In this document: positions 15,918 to 25,188 of the stretch, in pieces
Numbering within the stretch: position 1 is the stretch's first letter
How the letters are laid out: each line of letters begins with the position of its first letter
NCBI GenBank assembly: GCA_964293585.1
Contig: CAXYYS010000009.1
Coordinates: 1 to 59,651 of the forward strand
DNA from: JAKVKY01 sp964293585
GTDB lineage: Bacteria; Bacillota; Negativicutes; Acidaminococcales; Acidaminococcaceae
Direction: 5' to 3'
Length of the DNA: 59,651 nt
Position numbers and translations under genes: made by a program
Notes under the pieces: generated by a model
What the model was told of the DNA's origin: nothing
Database searches by the model: none
Seen by the model: only the letters and a program-made list of their open reading frames with translations

Positions 15918-17156
15918 ATGAAGATGCAGAGAAAATTAGTAAAACCGGAACTGCTGGCACCGGCAGGTAATATGGAAAAAGGCAGGATGGCGCTTTTATA
16001 CGGCGCTGATGCTATCTATCTGGGAGGCAAGATTTTCGGCCTCCGGGCTTTTGCGGATAATTTCAGCCTGGAAGAAATCCGGGAAGTGGTAGCTTTTGCC
16101 CATCAGCTGGGAAAAAAAGTTTATGTGACGGTGAATATTTTTGCTCATAACGAAGATTTAACCGAACTACCAGCCTATGCCCGTGCTTTGGCCGAGGCCA
16201 AGGTGGATGCCGTGCTGGTTTCCGACCTGGGCGTCTGGAGCCTGATACATCAGGCGGTACCGGAACTGAAACTGCATGTAAGCACCCAGGCTAATTCTAC
16301 CAACTGGGCCGCAGTCAAGACCTGGGAGCAGTTAGGCGCGGACCGGGTGGTTCTGGCCCGGGAATTGTCCCTGCAGGAGATTAAAGAAATTGCGGACCGG
16401 ACCAGCGTGGAACTGGAAACTTTTGTCCATGGCGCCATGTGCATCTCTTATTCCGGCCGCTGCTGGCTCAGCAGTTATCTCACCGGCCGCGACGGGAACA
16501 GGGGGGCCTGTGCCCAGGCCTGCCGCTGGGAATATACCCTGAAAGAAAAAAATCGCCCCGGCCAGGAATTTGATGTGGCAGAGGATGAGCGAGGGACTTA
16601 TGTCCTGAATTCCAAGGATCTGTGTCTGCTGTCTTATCTGCCGCAGTTAATGCAGGCCGGGGTATGCAGCTTTAAGATTGAAGGGCGGATGAAAAGCGCC
16701 CACTATGTGGCTTCCGTAGTCAGTGTGTACCGGAAAGCTATCGATGCCTGTTGGCAGGATCCGGAACATTATCAGGTACACAGGGAATGGCTGGAGGAAC
16801 TGGAAAAGGTTTCCCACCGTCCGTATACCACCGGTTTTGCTCTGACCAAACCTGGGCCGGAGTCTCAGGTTTATACGACCTCCAGCTATATTCAGAGTCA
16901 TGATTTTGTGGGCCTGGCCTTAAACTATGTTCCGGAGGAACGCCGCTTGTATGTTGAGCAGCGGAACCATGTACAGGAAGGCGACCTGCTGGAAATCCTG
17001 CAGCCGGACGGGTCTCTGACCAGCTTGCGGCTGACGGGGATGCGGGATGAGGATAACCTGCCCATAACTTGCGCGCCCCATGCCCAGCAAAAGTTTTCTG
17101 CGGCCTGCACCAAAAATATTTTACCTTATTCTATCTTAAGACGAAAAATTATGTAG
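15918..17156 (+). CDS. Peptidase U32 family protein (YrrO/TrhP-like)
   Basis: A 412-residue U32 family protein. Members of the YrrO/TrhP group take part in prephenate-dependent hydroxylation of tRNA uridine 34, while older annotation calls them collagenase-like proteases. Conserved features are LLAPAGNMEKGRMALLYGAD, AIYLGGKIFGLRA, STQANSTNW, the signature ETFVHGAMCISYSGRCWLSS with GACAQACRWEY and its conserved cysteines, and KDLCLLSYLPQLM and FKIEGRMKSAHYV. The frame opens at a TTG (15915); ATG 15918 or 15924 is likelier. No good ribosome site is seen at either, so the start is uncertain by a few codons. The position after mltG matches the usual cluster. Confidence 0.88.
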   Translation: MKMQRKLVKPELLAPAGNMEKGRMALLYGADAIYLGGKIFGLRAFADNFSLEEIREVVAFAHQLGKKVYVTVNIFAHNEDLTELPAYARALAEAKVDAVLVSDLGVWSLIHQAVPELKLHVSTQANSTNWAAVKTWEQLGADRVVLARELSLQEIKEIADRTSVELETFVHGAMCISYSGRCWLSSYLTGRDGNRGACAQACRWEYTLKEKNRPGQEFDVAEDERGTYVLNSKDLCLLSYLPQLMQAGVCSFKIEGRMKSAHYVASVVSVYRKAIDACWQDPEHYQVHREWLEELEKVSHRPYTTGFALTKPGPESQVYTTSSYIQSHDFVGLALNYVPEERRLYVEQRNHVQEGDLLEILQPDGSLTSLRLTGMRDEDNLPITCAPHAQQKFSAACTKNILPYSILRRKIM

Positions 17157-17173
17157 GCAAAATGCAAAATATG

Positions 17174-17195
17174 TGCTAAAATATTATGGTATTAT
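17174..17195 (+). promoter_or_regulatory. Possible extended -10 elements upstream of the M24 peptidase
   Basis: Two overlapping candidates: TGC plus TAAAAT (17174-17182) and TGG plus TATTAT (17187-17195). Either could drive the peptidase and efp. Confidence 0.35.
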
Positions 17196-17222
17196 TGAAC
17201 TGGAAATGAGGGTTCGGTATTT

Positions 17223-18293
17223 ATGGAACGAACAGGAAGAATTTTCAGGTTTCTGGAAAGTCAGCATCTGGACTGTCTGGTTACCAACGAAGAAAATACT
17301 ATACGCTATCTGACCGGGTTCACCGGTACGGACAGTATCCTGTATGCTGATGACAATAAGGCGGTACTGATCACGGACGGGCGTTATATTTTTCAGGCCC
17401 GTCAGGAAGTCAGGTATTGTCAGGTCAAGGAATATTTGGCTGAAAATGCCGAGAGTATCTGGCAGGCGGTGGTGGAGGAAATTGGCACTGCCCCAAAAGT
17501 TGCTTTTGACAGGACCTCTTTCTTGTATGATGAGATTGAGACCTTAAAAAGGCTGCTGGGTGCCGGACACGAACTGATTCCCGTGGAGCTGCGCAGTCTG
17601 CGGATGGTGAAGGATGAAAGCGAGCTGAAGAGTTTATGGCAGGCTTTCAAAATATCCGACGAAGCTTTCAACAGGGTGCTGGCGGAATTAAAACCGGGCA
17701 TGACGGAAAAAGAACTGGCGGCCCATCTGGAATACTACATGCGTTCCCTGGGCAGCGAAAAAGTTTCTTTTGATACAATCGTGGCGTCCGGCTACCGTTC
17801 GGCTTTGCCTCATGGCATGCCGACGGATAAGGTTGTGGAAGTCGGTGATTTTGTCACCTTCGATTTTCGCGCCGCCTATCACGGTTACCATTCTGACACG
17901 ACCAGGACAGTCGCCATGGGTATGGCTAATTCCTGGCATAAAGAAATTTATACCATCGTGGAAGAGGCTCAGTACCGGGGCTTAAAAAGTGCCAAACCGG
18001 GCATCACAGGCCGGGAACTGGACGCACTGGTGCGCGACTACATTGAATCCAGAGGCTACGGCAAGAGTTTTAACCATGGCCTGGGGCATGGCGTGGGTCT
18101 GGAAATCCATGAGCTGCCCAACATCAACAAGCGGGGAGATATTCCCTTAGAAGCTGGTATGACTTTTACCATTGAACCGGGCATCTATATTCCGGGCAAG
18201 GGTGGGGTTCGTATAGAGGATACGGTTGTTTTGACGCGCGATGGCGCCCGGGTATTAACCACTTTAAAGAAACAACTATTAGAAATTGTATAA
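17223..18293 (+). CDS. M24 family Xaa-Pro aminopeptidase
   Basis: A 356-residue metallopeptidase that removes N-terminal residues preceding proline. An N-terminal creatinase-like domain (about 1-125, TNEENTIRYLTGFTGTDS) is followed by the pita-bread domain with the five metal ligands: Asp in FDFRAAYHGYHSD and again at HSDTTRT, His in GLGHGVGLEIHE, Glu in FTIEPGIYIPGKGG and Glu in VRIEDTVVL. ATG 17223 follows a GAGGG site. The pairing with efp 19 nt downstream is common in Firmicutes, probably because both deal with proline-containing chains. Confidence 0.93.
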   Translation: MERTGRIFRFLESQHLDCLVTNEENTIRYLTGFTGTDSILYADDNKAVLITDGRYIFQARQEVRYCQVKEYLAENAESIWQAVVEEIGTAPKVAFDRTSFLYDEIETLKRLLGAGHELIPVELRSLRMVKDESELKSLWQAFKISDEAFNRVLAELKPGMTEKELAAHLEYYMRSLGSEKVSFDTIVASGYRSALPHGMPTDKVVEVGDFVTFDFRAAYHGYHSDTTRTVAMGMANSWHKEIYTIVEEAQYRGLKSAKPGITGRELDALVRDYIESRGYGKSFNHGLGHGVGLEIHELPNINKRGDIPLEAGMTFTIEPGIYIPGKGGVRIEDTVVLTRDGARVLTTLKKQLLEIV

Positions 18294-18312
18294 ATTTTAG
18301 GAGGGTGTATTT

Positions 18313-18870
18313 ATGATTTCCACCAATGAATTCAAGACCAATCTGACGGTTACTATCGACGGTGATGCATGGCAGGTAGTAGAGTTCCAGCATGTAAAAC
18401 CGGGCAAGGGTGCTGCGTTTGTACGCGCCAAGATGCGTAACCTGTGTACCGGTTCCGTAGTTGAAAGAACTTTCAATGCCGGTGAACGTTTACCGGAAGC
18501 ACATATCGACCGCCGGGATATGCAGTATCTGTACCTGGATGGAGAAAAATATGTGTTCATGGATAACGAGAACTACGAGCAGATGGAATTAGGCAAGGAA
18601 CAGCTCGGCAACGGCATTAACTTCCTGAAAGAAAATATGGAAGTAAAGGTTATTATTTATGAAGGCCGCGTGTTAGGCGTAGAACTGCCCAACACTGTAG
18701 AGCTGACCGTGGTTAAGACTGATCCCGGCATTCGTGGCGATACGGCTACCGGCGGTAGCAAACCCGCAACCATGGATACCGGTTATGTGGTAAAGGTACC
18801 TTTGTTCATCAACGAAGGCGACGTGCTGCAGATTGATACCCGCAGCGGCGATTATATTTCCAGGGCGTAA
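18313..18870 (+). CDS. efp: Elongation factor P
   Basis: Relieves ribosome stalling at consecutive prolines. The 185 residues show the three-domain EF-P build: a KOW-like domain with the tip loop PGKG (Lys32, the position modified in many bacteria), the central MEVKVIIYEGRVLGVELPNTVELTV, and the C-terminal signature KTDPGIRGDTATGGSKPAT. The start ATG 18313 has a TAGGAGGG site. No lysyl-modification or rhamnosylation gene is near; the lysine at the tip argues against the arginine-rhamnosylated class. A terminator follows. Confidence 0.98.
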   Translation: MISTNEFKTNLTVTIDGDAWQVVEFQHVKPGKGAAFVRAKMRNLCTGSVVERTFNAGERLPEAHIDRRDMQYLYLDGEKYVFMDNENYEQMELGKEQLGNGINFLKENMEVKVIIYEGRVLGVELPNTVELTVVKTDPGIRGDTATGGSKPATMDTGYVVKVPLFINEGDVLQIDTRSGDYISRA

Positions 18871-18893
18871 GACAAGTGGATAATGACATGTTT

Positions 18894-18924
18894 AACGACG
18901 GTAGTGTAGACTGCCGTCGTTTTT
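18894..18924 (+). terminator. Rho-independent terminator after efp
   Basis: AACGACGG (18894-18901) pairs with CCGTCGTT (18914-18921), extended by TAG/CTG to eleven pairs with one wobble, loop TGTAGA, followed by T residues. Confidence 0.88.
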
Positions 18925-18989
18925 CACTGTTAATTCACGAATTACCTGTGGATTTACCGGACCTTCCGGTAGCTTTTGCAGGGGGCTTA

Positions 18990-18998
18990 TGGTATAAT
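18990..18998 (+). promoter_or_regulatory. Extended -10 promoter for the DUF2156/GNAT pair
   Basis: TGG plus TATAAT (18990-18998) lies about 100 nt upstream of the coding start and so predicts a leader RNA of roughly 95 nt. No convincing -35 hexamer at the right distance. Confidence 0.6.
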
Positions 18999-19014
18999 CG
19001 GGAATATAAAAATG

Positions 19015-19079
19015 CTGTTGGCAAACAGGGGTGTTTCCAGCAGTCGTGACCTGATTCCCAAATCCTGTTTTAGACAGGA
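19015..19079 (+). promoter_or_regulatory. Structured 5' leader with two stem-loops
   Basis: Stem 1: CTGTTGG (19015-19021) and AAAC (19023-19026) pair with GTTT (19033-19036) and CCAGCAG (19037-19043), leaving one bulged C and a six-base loop. Stem 2: TCCTGT (19063-19068) pairs with ACAGGA (19074-19079) around five bases and ends 9 nt before the Shine-Dalgarno sequence. I do not recognise a known riboswitch class. Confidence 0.5.
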
Positions 19080-19102
19080 GACATTTTTAAGGAGGAGTTT
19101 TT

Positions 19103-19987
19103 ATTTTAACATTCAAAGAAGTTGCCGTTGATGATAAGGAAGTTTTTGAAAGCTATATTTCCAAGCCTCATTTCATGGGTTCGGAATGTTCTTTTACGAA
19201 TATGTTCCTGTGGCGTAATTACTTCCATACTTACTGGACTATCGACCATGATTTTTTGTTGATAAAGGTTAAGAAAAGCGGCAAAGACTTTTTTCTGCAG
19301 CCTTTTGGCGGCAAGGACGAAGATCTGCCCCTGGTGATTGAAGAACTGCGCACCTATCATGACAATAAGGGCTTTGAGTTCCACGGTATTTATGAAAATT
19401 CTCTGGAAAGACTGCGCCCGTTTGCGCCTACAGCCAACTATGAAGAAGACCGGGACAACTGGGACTATGTCTATCTGCAGACAGACCTGGCTAATTTGTC
19501 CGGACGAAAATATCACGGGCAGAAAAATCATTACAATGCCTTTAAGAAAGCTAATCCGGATTATGCTTTCGAGCCGATTAACCCGAATATTTACGCAGAG
19601 TGTCTGGCGTTCGGCGAAGAATGGTGCCGGAAGAAGATGATGGACGACGAAAGCGTGAAGTATGAGATTCAGGCTATCCGGGAAGCTTTTGTCAACTTTA
19701 CCAAGCTGGGTTTGAGAGGCGGCGCCATCCGCGTAGGCGGCAGGATCCGGGCTTTCAATTTCGGCCGCAAGATTAATAACGAAGTGGCCGTGCAGCATGT
19801 GGAGAAAGCGGATCCGGATATCCGGGGACTCTATACCGCCATCACTAAAGAATGTGCGGAAAAGATCTGGACGGACGTAAAATATTTGAACCGGGAAGAA
19901 GATATGGGTCTGCCGGGCTTGAGAAAGGCTAAGGAAGACCTGCACCCGGTAACTATGGTTAAGAAATTCAATCTGTTTATTAAGTAG
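19103..19987 (+). CDS. DUF2156 (phosphatidylglycerol lysyltransferase C-terminal domain-like) protein with a probable ATT start
   Basis: A 294-residue DUF2156 protein, related to the cytoplasmic aminoacyl-transfer domain of MprF-type lysyl-phosphatidylglycerol synthases but without their membrane half; substrate unknown. Typical stretches are GSECSFTNMFLWRNYF, NLSGRKYHGQKNHYNAFKK, RGGAIRVGGRIRAF and EVAVQHVEKADPDIRGLY. The first in-frame ATG (19175) has no ribosome site and would drop residues that look like the normal family N-terminus (LTFKEVAVDDKEVFESYI). An in-frame TAA at 19088 limits the start. AAGGAGG (19089-19095) sits 7 nt before ATT at 19103, the only plausible initiator. The gene is 9 nt upstream of a GNAT gene. 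Confidence 0.85.
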   Translation: MLTFKEVAVDDKEVFESYISKPHFMGSECSFTNMFLWRNYFHTYWTIDHDFLLIKVKKSGKDFFLQPFGGKDEDLPLVIEELRTYHDNKGFEFHGIYENSLERLRPFAPTANYEEDRDNWDYVYLQTDLANLSGRKYHGQKNHYNAFKKANPDYAFEPINPNIYAECLAFGEEWCRKKMMDDESVKYEIQAIREAFVNFTKLGLRGGAIRVGGRIRAFNFGRKINNEVAVQHVEKADPDIRGLYTAITKECAEKIWTDVKYLNREEDMGLPGLRKAKEDLHPVTMVKKFNLFIK

Positions 19988-19996
19988 GTGGATATT

Positions 19997-21178
19997 ATGG
20001 AATACAAGATGGTGACCCCGGCCAACCTGCCTCAGGTGATGGCTTTGTGGGATTATTGTTTCGAAAAGGCGGATACGCCTTTCTTTAAATGGTATTTTAG
20101 CGAGTACTGTTTAAAAAATAATCTGGTTCTGGGCGGGTTTGTAGAAAAGAGCACCCGCCTGGCCAACATGCTCCATCTGAATCCGTATAATGTCCTGCTC
20201 CGGGGACGCAAGGAAGCCATGCCGTATATCGTGGGAGTAGCCACGGCGCCGGAGGCCAGGGGACAGCACCTGACGCTGCCGCTTTTGGAGCTGGCTTTTA
20301 AAGTTTTGCGGGGCGAGCATTTTGCCTTTGCCTTGCTGATGCCGATTAATGCCGGCATCTATCTGCCTTATGATTTTGCCTATTGTTATTATAAACATGA
20401 TTACAAACTGCCGCTTACAGCCTTAGACGTGCCGTTGCCGGGAGCAGGAACCCGGGTGGAACGGCTTACGAACCTGGATGCCGGATATTTTGCTCCGGTG
20501 TATGCAGCTTTTGCGGCGCAGCATAACGGGATGGTGGTACGGAACGAGTTCCAGTGGCAGAAGCTGCTTACCGTACATCAACTGGAACAGGTACAGGCAG
20601 TGGTAGCTTTTACCGGCGACCAGCTTACCGGGTATATGTTCTATACCATCGAGGCTGAGACTTTTAAGATCCAGGAACTGCTGACGCTGAACCTGGATGC
20701 TAAGAGAGCTTTATTGTGGTATGCCAAAGGGCATCTCTCCCAGGCGGAAAACCTGGAGTGGGGAGCGCCCGGTGATGATTTAACCTATCTGGATTTTAAG
20801 CAGCAGGAACATACGGGTGCCCTGGCACCTTTCATGATGGCCCGGTGTATTGATGCGGCCACAGCCCTGCAGGCGTTAACCGTGCCGGAACAGATGCCGG
20901 ACGGAGAAATAACTTTACTTTTAAGCGATAAACTGATCGCGCTGAATAATTATCTGCTGAAGCTGACAGTCAGCGGCGGGCAGCTGACCATGAAGCTTAC
21001 TGATGCAGCCGAGGATGTTACCATGGGTATGGGTGCCTTTACCCAGTTATACTTTGGTGCTTTTAGCGCCAGCGAACTGGCGGCAGCCGGTAAGATCAAG
21101 GTGGCGGCGCCGGAAAAACTGGCGTTCCTGGATGCACTTTTCCCCAGGCAGAGCAATTATATTAACGAGTATTTTTAA
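19997..21178 (+). CDS. GNAT family N-acetyltransferase, Eis-like
   Basis: A 393-residue acetyltransferase with the build of the Eis group. An N-terminal GNAT domain carries the acetyl-CoA loop in VGVATAPEARGQHLTLPLLE; there is a second GNAT-like domain in the middle, and a C-terminal SCP2-like domain (about 300-393, LTVSGGQLTMKLTDAAEDVTMGMG-type strands ending in FPRQSNYINEYF). Eis relatives acetylate amines such as aminoglycosides or protein lysines; the substrate here is unknown. The frame opens at GTG 19988, but ATG 19997 has AGGTGG (19986-19991) at 5 nt. It is coupled to the DUF2156 gene, a pairing also seen in other anaerobic Firmicutes. Confidence 0.85.
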   Translation: MEYKMVTPANLPQVMALWDYCFEKADTPFFKWYFSEYCLKNNLVLGGFVEKSTRLANMLHLNPYNVLLRGRKEAMPYIVGVATAPEARGQHLTLPLLELAFKVLRGEHFAFALLMPINAGIYLPYDFAYCYYKHDYKLPLTALDVPLPGAGTRVERLTNLDAGYFAPVYAAFAAQHNGMVVRNEFQWQKLLTVHQLEQVQAVVAFTGDQLTGYMFYTIEAETFKIQELLTLNLDAKRALLWYAKGHLSQAENLEWGAPGDDLTYLDFKQQEHTGALAPFMMARCIDAATALQALTVPEQMPDGEITLLLSDKLIALNNYLLKLTVSGGQLTMKLTDAAEDVTMGMGAFTQLYFGAFSASELAAAGKIKVAAPEKLAFLDALFPRQSNYINEYF

Positions 21179-21258
21179 GTTGTTGTATGGTCCCGGGCAG
21201 GGACTGGTAAAAAGATAACAGCCTGACAGGTTCAGGAACAGACGGCGGAGGGGTTAAC

Positions 21259-24200
21259 ATGACAAGTATCAGACGTGTGTATGTGGAGAAGAAAGAAGCT
21301 TTTGCGGTAGAGGCCAAGGGTTTGTGGGCTGATCTGGCTCATAACCTGCTCATCAAAAACTTGCGAAGCGTACGGATCCTGGCCCGTTATGACGTGATGG
21401 GTTTATCGGCGGCCGAGTTTAAACAGGCCCTGACCCTGATCTTGTCTGAGCCTCCGGTAGATAAGGTGCTGACCAATTTAAAGCCGGCTAAGGATGAACA
21501 TGTCTTTGCCGTGGAACTTTTGCCCGGTCAGTATGACCAGCGGGAAGATTTTGCGGAACAATGCATTCAGCTGATCACCCAGAAAGAGAAACCGGTGGTG
21601 GCCGCCGCCAAGGTGTACGTGCTGCAAGGCAGGCTGAGTAAAGCAGATATTGCGAAAATTAAGCATTACTGCATCAACCCGGTGGAAGCGCGGGAAGCAG
21701 CTTTGGAGCTGCCCAAGACGTTGGAAGAAACTTTAACCGAACCGGGCGCCGTAGCCCGGATGGCGGGATTTTTAAAGCTGACCAGGCCACAAGTGGCAGC
21801 TTTACAGCAACAACTGGGACTGGCTATGAGCGTGGAAGATTTGCTCTGGTGCCAGACTTATTTTAAAAAATTACAACGGGAACCGTCGATTACCGAGATC
21901 AGGGTGCTGGATACCTATTGGTCCGATCACTGTCGTCATACTACTTTCATGACCTGTCTGGATAAGGTGGAGATTGCCGATGGACCGTTTAACACGCCGA
22001 TTCAGGCGGCTTTTGCCAAGTATCAGGCTGACCGGGATTTCGTGTACGGGAAAAATACCACGCGTCCCATGACTTTGATGGATCTGGCCAGCATCATCAC
22101 CAAGAAGTTAAAGAAACAAAAACTGGTCAAGGACTTGGATGAGTCGGAGGAGATTAACGCCTGCTCCATCGTGGTACCTATCAAGGTGGACGGGAAAAAA
22201 GAAAACTGGTTAGTGATGTTCAAGAATGAAACCCACAACCATCCTACGGAAATTGAACCGTTCGGCGGTGCAGCCACCTGTCTGGGCGGCGCTATCAGAG
22301 ATCCTCTCAGCGGCCGCAGCTATGTCTACCAGGCGATGCGGATTACCGGTGCTGCCGATCCCCGGGTGGCAATAGAAGCTACTTTACCCGGCAAGCTGCC
22401 TCAGCGTAAGCTGACTATCGGTGCTGCTGCCGGTTATAGCGCTTACGGCAACCAGATTGGTCTGGCTACCGGCTATGTGCATGAATATTATCATGACCGT
22501 TTTGTGGCGAAGCGGATGGAGGTGGGCGGCGTCATCGGCGCAGCTCCCCAGGAAGCCGTACGCCGTGAACGTCCTGCTGCCGGCGATATCGTGGTCCTGT
22601 TAGGCGGCCGTACCGGTCGTGATGGTATCGGCGGCGCTACCGGCTCTTCCAAGGAGCATACGGTAGAGAGTCTGGCCACCTGCGGCGCCGAAGTGCAAAA
22701 AGGCAATCCACCCACGGAGCGTAAGATTCAGCGTTTATTCCGTGACCCCAAGGTCACGCTGCTCATTAAACGCTGCAATGATTTTGGCGCCGGCGGTGTT
22801 TCTGTGGCTATCGGTGAACTGGCCGACGGACTCCGGATCGATCTGGATAAGGTGACCAAGAAATATGCCGGTCTGGATGGTACCGAACTGGCTATCAGCG
22901 AATCTCAGGAGCGGATGGCGGTAGTCATTGCGGCTAAGGACTGGACCAAGTTTAAACGGGCGGCAGCCAAAGAAAATCTGGAGGCCACCGTAGTTGCTAA
23001 AGTTACGGCAGAGCCGAGACTGATCATGCGCTGGCACGGACAGGAAATTGTTAACATTGAACGTGCTTTCCTGGATACCAACGGCGTGGCGCAACATGCC
23101 AAGGCGAAAGTAGCCAAGATTAAGGGCACCTCAGCCTGGGATAAATTGCCGGCTGCCGTGCAGAGAACTAAAAAATTAGAACAGGCCTGGCTGGCTAACC
23201 TGCGCCGCCTGAATGTCTGCAGCGAAAAAGGCTTGTGCGAACGTTTTGATAGTACTATCGGCCGCGGTACCGTAGAGATGCCGTTTGGCGGTAAATATCA
23301 AATGACGCCTACCGAAGGTATGGTAGGACGTCTGCCGGTGCTGGGTGGAACAACTACGACCGCCAGCGTCATGGCTTGTGGTTTTAATCCGGACGTGGCC
23401 TGCTGGAGTCCTTTCCACGGCGCCATGTATGCGGTAACTGAATCTATCGTACGGGCCGTAGCCCTGGGGGCGGATCCGGATAAGCTCCGTTTCTCCCTGC
23501 AGGAATATTTCCAGAAACTGGTGAAGGCCGGCGACTGGGGCCAGCCGTTAGCAGCACTGCTGGGCGCCAACTCTGTGCTGGATGCTATGCAGGTTCCGGC
23601 TATCGGCGGCAAGGACAGTATGTCCGGTACTTTTATGGATAAACATGTACCGCCTTCCTTGCTGAGTTTTGCCGTAGGCATCATCGACGGTGATAAAGCC
23701 GTCAGCAGCGAGTTTAAAACAGCCGGCAACCAGGTGGTCTTTCTTGCCTGCCCGGTCCTGGAAGGTGGCGTCCTGGATTTTGCGGCACTGCGTACAAACC
23801 TGCGGGCCGTGCATAAACTGATAACCAGAGGCAAGGTTTTAAGTGCGGCGGCCGTAAAAGAAGGCGGCATTGCTGCGGCTGTTTCCACCATGTGTTTCGG
23901 TAACGCCCTGGGCTTTAGTTTTGTAAAACCTTTCCCGGATCCGGAATGTCTGTTTACTTTGCAGCCGGGCGGCATCCTTTTGGAAGTTGCTGCCAGGACA
24001 GATCTGGAGAAAATGTTTAAGGACCTGGATTATCTGTTGTTAGGTAACACTACGGCGGACGGTAACTTGGTTATCAATGATTGTGAACTGACGCAGCAAG
24101 AATTACTGGCTGCGTATACGGATACCCTGGAACCTATTTTCCCGTCTCATACCACGGGCGAAGTTACGCCGCCGGATATCGACCAGCCGTTAACGTACAG

Positions 24201-25032
24201 CAAACTGCCTTTGACGGCACCGGTGAATATTGCCAAACCCCGGGTCTTCATCCCGGTCTTCCCGGGCATTAACTGCGAGTATGATAGCGCCCAGGCTTTT
24301 AAGGCTGCCGGCGCCAAACCGGAAATTTTCGTAGTCCGGAACCTGACCCCGCAGGCGGTGGAAGAATCTATTGAGGCGATGGTGAAGGGAATTAACCAGT
24401 CCCAGATTATCATGATCCCCGGTGGCTTTAGCGCCGGCGATGAACCGGATGGCAGCGGAAAATTTATTGCCACCATGCTGCGCAATCCCCGGATTGCGGC
24501 AGCGGTGCAGGACTTGCTGCAGGTGCGGGACGGTCTGATCCTGGGTATCTGCAACGGCTTCCAGGCCCTGATTAAGTTAGGCCTGCTGCCTTACGGCGAG
24601 ATACGTCCTTTGACTGCCACGGCGCCTACGCTGACCTTTAATAATATCGGCCGCCATGTGAGTCAGATGGTTTATACCCGGGTGGTTTCCAATAAGTCGC
24701 CCTGGCTGGCAGGAGTAGAACCGGGTGAGATTTTTGCCATCCCTGTTTCTCATGGTGAAGGTCGTTTCTATGCGCCGGTACCGGCGATTAAAAAGTTGTT
24801 TAAGGCGGGCCAGGTTGCTACCCAGTATGTAGATTTGAGCGGAATGCCGACCCTGGAGAGTCCTTATAATCCCAACGGTTCCCTGTACGCGGTGGAAGGT
24901 TTGACCAGCCCGGATGGGCGTGTCCTGGGTAAGATGGGACATAGCGAACGTTATGTGCCGGGTCTGTTCCGGAATATTTACGGCGCCAAGGACCAGCAGT
25001 TATTTAAGAGCGGCGTCAAATATTTTAAATAA
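21259..25032 (+). CDS. purL: Phosphoribosylformylglycinamidine synthase, single-chain PurL-PurQ form
   Basis: Converts FGAR, ATP and glutamine to FGAM in purine synthesis. The 1257 residues carry the synthetase part first (DTYWSDHCRHTTF, FKNETHNHPTEIEPFGGAATCLGGAIRD, GGRTGRDGIGGATGSS, GGKDSMSGT). From about residue 990 comes a class I glutamine amidotransferase domain with the nucleophile in GICNGFQ (near 1097) and the catalytic SHGEGRF (near 1164). The fused form is used by many clostridia and by Proteobacteria, whereas bacilli split purL, purQ and purS. ATG 21259 follows GGCGGAGGGG. No other pur gene is nearby. Confidence 0.96.
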   Translation: MTSIRRVYVEKKEAFAVEAKGLWADLAHNLLIKNLRSVRILARYDVMGLSAAEFKQALTLILSEPPVDKVLTNLKPAKDEHVFAVELLPGQYDQREDFAEQCIQLITQKEKPVVAAAKVYVLQGRLSKADIAKIKHYCINPVEAREAALELPKTLEETLTEPGAVARMAGFLKLTRPQVAALQQQLGLAMSVEDLLWCQTYFKKLQREPSITEIRVLDTYWSDHCRHTTFMTCLDKVEIADGPFNTPIQAAFAKYQADRDFVYGKNTTRPMTLMDLASIITKKLKKQKLVKDLDESEEINACSIVVPIKVDGKKENWLVMFKNETHNHPTEIEPFGGAATCLGGAIRDPLSGRSYVYQAMRITGAADPRVAIEATLPGKLPQRKLTIGAAAGYSAYGNQIGLATGYVHEYYHDRFVAKRMEVGGVIGAAPQEAVRRERPAAGDIVVLLGGRTGRDGIGGATGSSKEHTVESLATCGAEVQKGNPPTERKIQRLFRDPKVTLLIKRCNDFGAGGVSVAIGELADGLRIDLDKVTKKYAGLDGTELAISESQERMAVVIAAKDWTKFKRAAAKENLEATVVAKVTAEPRLIMRWHGQEIVNIERAFLDTNGVAQHAKAKVAKIKGTSAWDKLPAAVQRTKKLEQAWLANLRRLNVCSEKGLCERFDSTIGRGTVEMPFGGKYQMTPTEGMVGRLPVLGGTTTTASVMACGFNPDVACWSPFHGAMYAVTESIVRAVALGADPDKLRFSLQEYFQKLVKAGDWGQPLAALLGANSVLDAMQVPAIGGKDSMSGTFMDKHVPPSLLSFAVGIIDGDKAVSSEFKTAGNQVVFLACPVLEGGVLDFAALRTNLRAVHKLITRGKVLSAAAVKEGGIAAAVSTMCFGNALGFSFVKPFPDPECLFTLQPGGILLEVAARTDLEKMFKDLDYLLLGNTTADGNLVINDCELTQQELLAAYTDTLEPIFPSHTTGEVTPPDIDQPLTYSKLPLTAPVNIAKPRVFIPVFPGINCEYDSAQAFKAAGAKPEIFVVRNLTPQAVEESIEAMVKGINQSQIIMIPGGFSAGDEPDGSGKFIATMLRNPRIAAAVQDLLQVRDGLILGICNGFQALIKLGLLPYGEIRPLTATAPTLTFNNIGRHVSQMVYTRVVSNKSPWLAGVEPGEIFAIPVSHGEGRFYAPVPAIKKLFKAGQVATQYVDLSGMPTLESPYNPNGSLYAVEGLTSPDGRVLGKMGHSERYVPGLFRNIYGAKDQQLFKSGVKYFK

Positions 25033-25082
25033 GCCGCTTGGGAGTAAGCAGGTAAACTATTGAAGTTTCAGGCATAGCAAAA

Positions 25083-25114
25083 CCCGGCGGGAAAGTTTTT
25101 CCTGCCGGGCTTTT
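25083..25114. terminator. Bidirectional terminator between purL and the ribbon-helix-helix gene
   Basis: CCCGGC (25083-25088) pairs with GCCGGG (25104-25109), with the inner stem GGAAA/TTTCC. T residues follow on the plus strand and A residues precede it (T on the minus strand), so it can serve both converging genes. Confidence 0.85.
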
Positions 25115-25188
25115 GCGTATATTGTACCTGCATATTTTTAGTTATCTCCGTGCCGCTGAAACTTTTCAGTCGGCAGGCGCAGTTTGGT

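Noticed and set aside
19106..19945. A 279-codon minus-strand ORF opposite the DUF2156 gene
   Set aside because: It has the typical hydrophobic shadow composition; the plus strand has family motifs and a perfect Shine-Dalgarno sequence.
23298..23975. A 225-codon minus-strand ORF inside purL
   Set aside because: Antisense to conserved purL motifs, Ser/Pro/Ala-rich shadow composition.
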